Source: Bacteroidota bacterium (GTDB lineage: Bacteria; Bacteroidota; Bacteroidia; Chitinophagales; Chitinophagaceae). Taken from it: a stretch of 64,000 nucleotides of DNA. Position 1 is the first letter of the stretch, and each line of letters starts with the position of its first letter. Shown here piece by piece: positions 61,150 through 64,000 of this stretch. Position numbers and translations under genes: made by a program. Where the stretch lies: assembly GCA_005882315.1 (NCBI GenBank), contig VBAR01000003.1, forward strand, positions 124,001 through 188,000. Direction: 5' to 3'. Under the pieces are notes generated by a model. The model did not search any database. It worked only from the letters and a program-made list of their open reading frames with translations, and was not told the DNA's origin.

Positions 61150-62754
61150 ATGGATTGTACTGCAGACAGGATACCATACCGGCAAACTGGCAACTTCAAT
61201 AAGATTGTTGTTGACTACGTTGACCAGCTATCTTCTTTAAAGGATTTCTTTGTATATACCCCAAGTTTGGCGGGAATTAAAAAAGCAATTGAGGAAAGAA
61301 AACAATTTCCTTATAATCGCAGTATTCTTGTCCAGGAATTAAAAAAACAATATGAAACGGTTACTGCTTCTGATGCTGTGAACAAAAACATTGAAGCATT
61401 ATCATCAGCAAATACATTTACTATCACAACGGCTCATCAAAACAATATTTTCAGCGGCCCGCTATATTTTATTTATAAAACCCTTCATGCTATCCGCTTA
61501 GCAGAACATTGTAAAACATCTTTTCCTGAATACAATTTTGTGCCGGTATTTTATATTGGCAGTGAAGATGCTGACCTCGATGAACTCAATCATATTCATT
61601 TAGGCGGAGAAAAGATTATTTGGAATACTAAACAGAAAGGTGCGGTAGGAAGGATGAAAATAGATAAAGAATTAATTAAGCTAATTGGCTTGATCGAAGG
61701 ACAGCTTTCCGTTTTGCCGGCAGGTAATGAAATTGTAAAACTGATCAGGGATTGTTATAAGGAAGGAGATACTGTACAAAATGCAACATTTAAATTTTTA
61801 CACAGCTTGTTTGCTGAATATGGATTAATAGTATTCCTGCCCGATAACGCCGCATTGAAAGGACAAATGATAAAACTGTTTGAGGATGATCTACTCCATC
61901 AAACAGCTTCAGACACTGTTGAGAAAACAGCCGCGGATCTTTCTGCTGCAGGTTATAAAGTACAGGCCAACCCAAGAGAGATCAATTTATTTTATTTGAA
62001 AGATGATATTCGTGAGAGGATAGAGAAGGTGAATGGCGAGTGGCGAGTGGTAAATGAAGGATTAAAGTTTAAGAAGGAAGAATTACTTAATGAGCTATCT
62101 GAACATCCGGAGCGTTTCAGCCCGAATGTTATCCTGCGTGGATTATACCAGGAAACAATTTTACCCAATATTGCTTTTATTGGTGGCGGAGGTGAACTGG
62201 CTTACTGGCTACAGTTAAAGGATTTGTTTGCGCATTATAAAGTTCCTTACCCGGTTTTAGTGTTGCGTAATTCATTTTTGATCGTTGAAAAGAAATTGCA
62301 GGAAAAAATATCAAAACTCGGATTTACTATTGAAGATTTCTTTTTATCCGAACAGGAATTGGTAAATAAACTGGTAGCAAGGGATTCAAAAAATAAGATC
62401 AAATTAAATGGCTCTTTTTCCGATGCGGAAAGTTTTTATGAACTGATCAAAAAACAGGTTACTTCAATTGATACATCACTGGAAAAGCATGTAGATGCTT
62501 TAAAGGCCCAATCATTTCACCGGTTAAAAGAATTGGAGAAGAAAATGCTAAGGGCTGAGAAAAGAAAATTTGCTGATCAGCAAAGACAGATACATTCAAT
62601 TAAAGAACATCTATTTCCTGACGGTGGTGGTCTGCAGGAACGTTACGATAATATCAGCTATTATTATGCAAAATGGGGGAGTGACGTTATTAAAAAAATA
62701 TATGAACATTCTCTTGCTCTGGAAAATGAGTTTGTTATTTTAAGCGAAGCTTAG
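61150..62754 (+). CDS. bshC: Bacillithiol biosynthesis cysteine-adding enzyme BshC
   Basis: The 534-residue protein is a full-length BshC, which adds cysteine to glucosaminyl-malate in the last step of bacillithiol synthesis. Marks are TITTAHQNNIFSGPLYFIYKTLHAI (nucleotide-binding-like), VFYIGSEDADLDELNHIHL, and IAFIGGGGELAYWLQLKDLF. A C-terminal coiled coil is at about 435-475. A 28-base heptamer array encodes NGEWRVVN near residue 297 without disturbing the frame. BshA and BshB are not in the window. Confidence 0.93.
   Translation: MDCTADRIPYRQTGNFNKIVVDYVDQLSSLKDFFVYTPSLAGIKKAIEERKQFPYNRSILVQELKKQYETVTASDAVNKNIEALSSANTFTITTAHQNNIFSGPLYFIYKTLHAIRLAEHCKTSFPEYNFVPVFYIGSEDADLDELNHIHLGGEKIIWNTKQKGAVGRMKIDKELIKLIGLIEGQLSVLPAGNEIVKLIRDCYKEGDTVQNATFKFLHSLFAEYGLIVFLPDNAALKGQMIKLFEDDLLHQTASDTVEKTAADLSAAGYKVQANPREINLFYLKDDIRERIEKVNGEWRVVNEGLKFKKEELLNELSEHPERFSPNVILRGLYQETILPNIAFIGGGGELAYWLQLKDLFAHYKVPYPVLVLRNSFLIVEKKLQEKISKLGFTIEDFFLSEQELVNKLVARDSKNKIKLNGSFSDAESFYELIKKQVTSIDTSLEKHVDALKAQSFHRLKELEKKMLRAEKRKFADQQRQIHSIKEHLFPDGGGLQERYDNISYYYAKWGSDVIKKIYEHSLALENEFVILSEA
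62029..62056. repeat. Heptamer array inside bshC (GCGAGTG family)
   Basis: Four units in sequence: GTGAATG, GCGAGTG, GCGAGTG, GTAAATG. They encode part of a surface segment of BshC. Confidence 0.75.
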
Positions 62755-63368
62755 TTGTTCCTTACTCTTTCATTTTTCAGCCATTCAATATATTCACTTA
62801 ACTGTTTCAATGGAAGCATGCCTTCCGCTTCAGGGTCTTCAGGTAGTTTATCAACATCAAGATATTTTATATCCAACGACGTTATTTTTTCTCCTAAACC
62901 TGCATCAAGAATAAGAAAGCTCGCATTAAAGAAGTCATCTCTTTTTGACTCGTCATAATGGGGATAACATACACGGATACCCAGGTCCAATGGCCTGCTT
63001 TCAAGTTCGAGGGGCTGAAACCATGTTTCTGCAGGATCAAAATTCAAACCATTGTAATCAATTGAAAATTCAAAACCCATTGCTGGTTTAAAGGCAAGAA
63101 TTTCCCAATCTTTCAATAAAGGGGCAACAGCTACCAGCTCTTCTACTTTATCAAAATAGTTTACATCGCCATTGGCTGTTATCACAAATTCCTGTTCTGA
63201 TTTATCAGGATGATGGCCTATTTCAAAAAAAAGTTTATCGTTGTATTTATGCAGCTCGGCGAGTAGTTCTTCAAGTATTTGTTTTTTTACTTCCTCATCA
63301 ATATCGTTTAGGAAAAGATATTTGGTGTTGTTAACTTCAAACCATTGCCAAAATTCTTTTGCAGTCAT
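62751..63368 (-). CDS. Hypothetical protein, soluble, acidic
   Basis: This 205-residue protein starts MTAKEFWQWFEVNNTKYLFL and includes NDKLFFEIGHHPDKSEQEFVITANGDVNYFDKVEELVAVAPLLKDWEILAFKPAMGF. The pattern resembles small acidic proteins sometimes found as immunity partners of polymorphic toxins, but I recognise no defined family and no toxin gene is adjacent. It overlaps the convergent bshC stop by four bases. Confidence 0.7.
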   Translation of the reverse strand: MTAKEFWQWFEVNNTKYLFLNDIDEEVKKQILEELLAELHKYNDKLFFEIGHHPDKSEQEFVITANGDVNYFDKVEELVAVAPLLKDWEILAFKPAMGFEFSIDYNGLNFDPAETWFQPLELESRPLDLGIRVCYPHYDESKRDDFFNASFLILDAGLGEKITSLDIKYLDVDKLPEDPEAEGMLPLKQLSEYIEWLKNERVRNN

Positions 63369-63449
63369 AGTGAAAAGACTTAATTCCTTTAGTAAAGTAC
63401 TGTTTTTTTCAAGATTACTGTAAACAGGTTTGCCATAATAAAAACTATT

Positions 63450-63983
63450 TTAACTGATTTTATATCCTGTTTCTTTGTCCAGTATAAAATCTCTCCATCC
63501 ATCCGGAGGATCCCATTGGCCACTTCCGTTAATTTCCTGATCAGTAAAGTCGGAAATGAAAACACCATCAATTCCCAGTGTGTTATTTCGCCACAAGATT
63601 CTTGCCCTATTGTTGAAACAGTAAATGCTTCCTGCATCAGATACATAAAACTTATCACCGTCAATGTAGATATGACCGAAATAGCCGGAAATTTCCATTC
63701 TTAAAATGGGGATACTTTGTAAAAGATCATAGATATAAACGAACTGGTAATGGCCGACAATAAGCAGGTTATTAAAGATCACAGCTTCTTTATACGGCCC
63801 GCCTGAAGTTGAATACCTGATCTCAAAAACTTTTTGAATCTTATCATTTTGCTTCAGCAGAACAAACTCATGTCCCTTTTCATTGACAGATTCTTTTCCT
63901 GAAATCAAAACAGGTAGTTCATGATAATCGCCGGGAGCTTTCTTTGTAAAGGCAAAGAGTATTTCGGAATCCTGTAATGCCAT
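63450..63983 (-). CDS. Hypothetical beta-rich protein
   Basis: This 177-residue soluble protein has repeated beta strands (KEAVIFNNLLIVGHYQFVYIYDLL, GHIYIDGDKFYVSDAGSIYCFN, GIDGVFISDF) and a C-terminal GSGQWDPPDGWRDFILDKETG. Family unknown; the strands suggest a partial propeller. It is the upstream neighbour of the other unknown gene on the same strand, with an 81-base gap, and the pair may be functionally linked. Confidence 0.65.
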   Translation of the reverse strand: MALQDSEILFAFTKKAPGDYHELPVLISGKESVNEKGHEFVLLKQNDKIQKVFEIRYSTSGGPYKEAVIFNNLLIVGHYQFVYIYDLLQSIPILRMEISGYFGHIYIDGDKFYVSDAGSIYCFNNRARILWRNNTLGIDGVFISDFTDQEINGSGQWDPPDGWRDFILDKETGYKIS

Positions 63984-64000
63984 AAGTTGTAAAACTCAAT

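Noticed and set aside
1-64000. tRNA or rRNA genes
   Set aside because: No cloverleaf with a T-loop GTTCGAATC-like signature or rRNA-like conserved stretch was found by reading the gene gaps.

Overview
The window looks like a chromosomal segment of a Bacteroidota bacterium, most likely of the Chitinophagaceae/Chitinophagales type. The support is direct: an AT-rich genome, promoter-like boxes of the TAnnTTTG type, two proteins ending in type IX secretion (T9SS) sorting domains, TonB-dependent beta-barrel proteins, the rpmB-rpmG-DUF4295-ftsY-rimO order, a CCDC81-type HU protein, a large LepB, and BshC. No rRNA or tRNA gene, CRISPR array, transposase or phage gene was seen. With the starts chosen here no gene-free stretch exceeds 300 bases; the longest are about 240 bases (2126-2364, 14476-14707, 21842-22080).

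Layout. 1-4582: end of a thiolase, a GNAT acetyltransferase, a T9SS cargo protein, pyruvate dehydrogenase E1 beta, and an NtrC-like regulator without a DNA-binding domain. 4710-14475: housekeeping genes (LepB, cytidine deaminase, MGMT, CsaA, a 2-oxoacid dehydrogenase E2, CinA, PBP4-type DacB, a site-2 protease, a thioesterase, DoxX). 14708-21028: an envelope operon of a 1011-residue TPR protein, an outer-membrane barrel and a membrane-anchored HU-CCDC81 protein, then a methyltransferase. 21032-27500: glutaminyl cyclase, M43 protease, dihydrolipoyl dehydrogenase, TonB-dependent receptor. 27638-30652: ribosomal proteins L28 and L33, DUF4295, FtsY and RimO. 30665-39133: mostly minus-strand small or accessory genes, some with cassette-like flanks, around ppk1. 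39241-42378: a gamma-glutamyltransferase-like enzyme and a TPR protein.

42447-61091 is the most coherent functional block. It holds all four enzymes of hydroxyproline catabolism: a DHDPS-family deaminase, an alpha-ketoglutarate semialdehyde dehydrogenase, a 4-hydroxyproline epimerase and a FAD-dependent D-hydroxyproline dehydrogenase. They are interleaved with two GH127/GH146-type beta-L-arabinofuranosidases, a DUF4965 glutaminase-like protein and a BNR/VPS10 beta-propeller. Plant extensins carry beta-L-arabinose on hydroxyproline, so I infer a locus for consuming hydroxyproline-rich glycoproteins. It is interrupted by a minus-strand ECF sigma / anti-sigma / DUF4097 operon and a sterol desaturase. 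One of the two arabinofuranosidase genes carries a frameshifting deletion near its 5' end.

A second, non-genic signal runs through the window: arrays with a strict 7-base period. Several word families are involved (TTTCACn, ACTCCTG, GCGAGTG, ATTATGA, GTTnnnn, AATTAAT). They lie in signal-peptide codons, interdomain linkers, and across start and stop codons. Separate palindromic REP-like elements with the core GGGCTTTAGCCC also occur.
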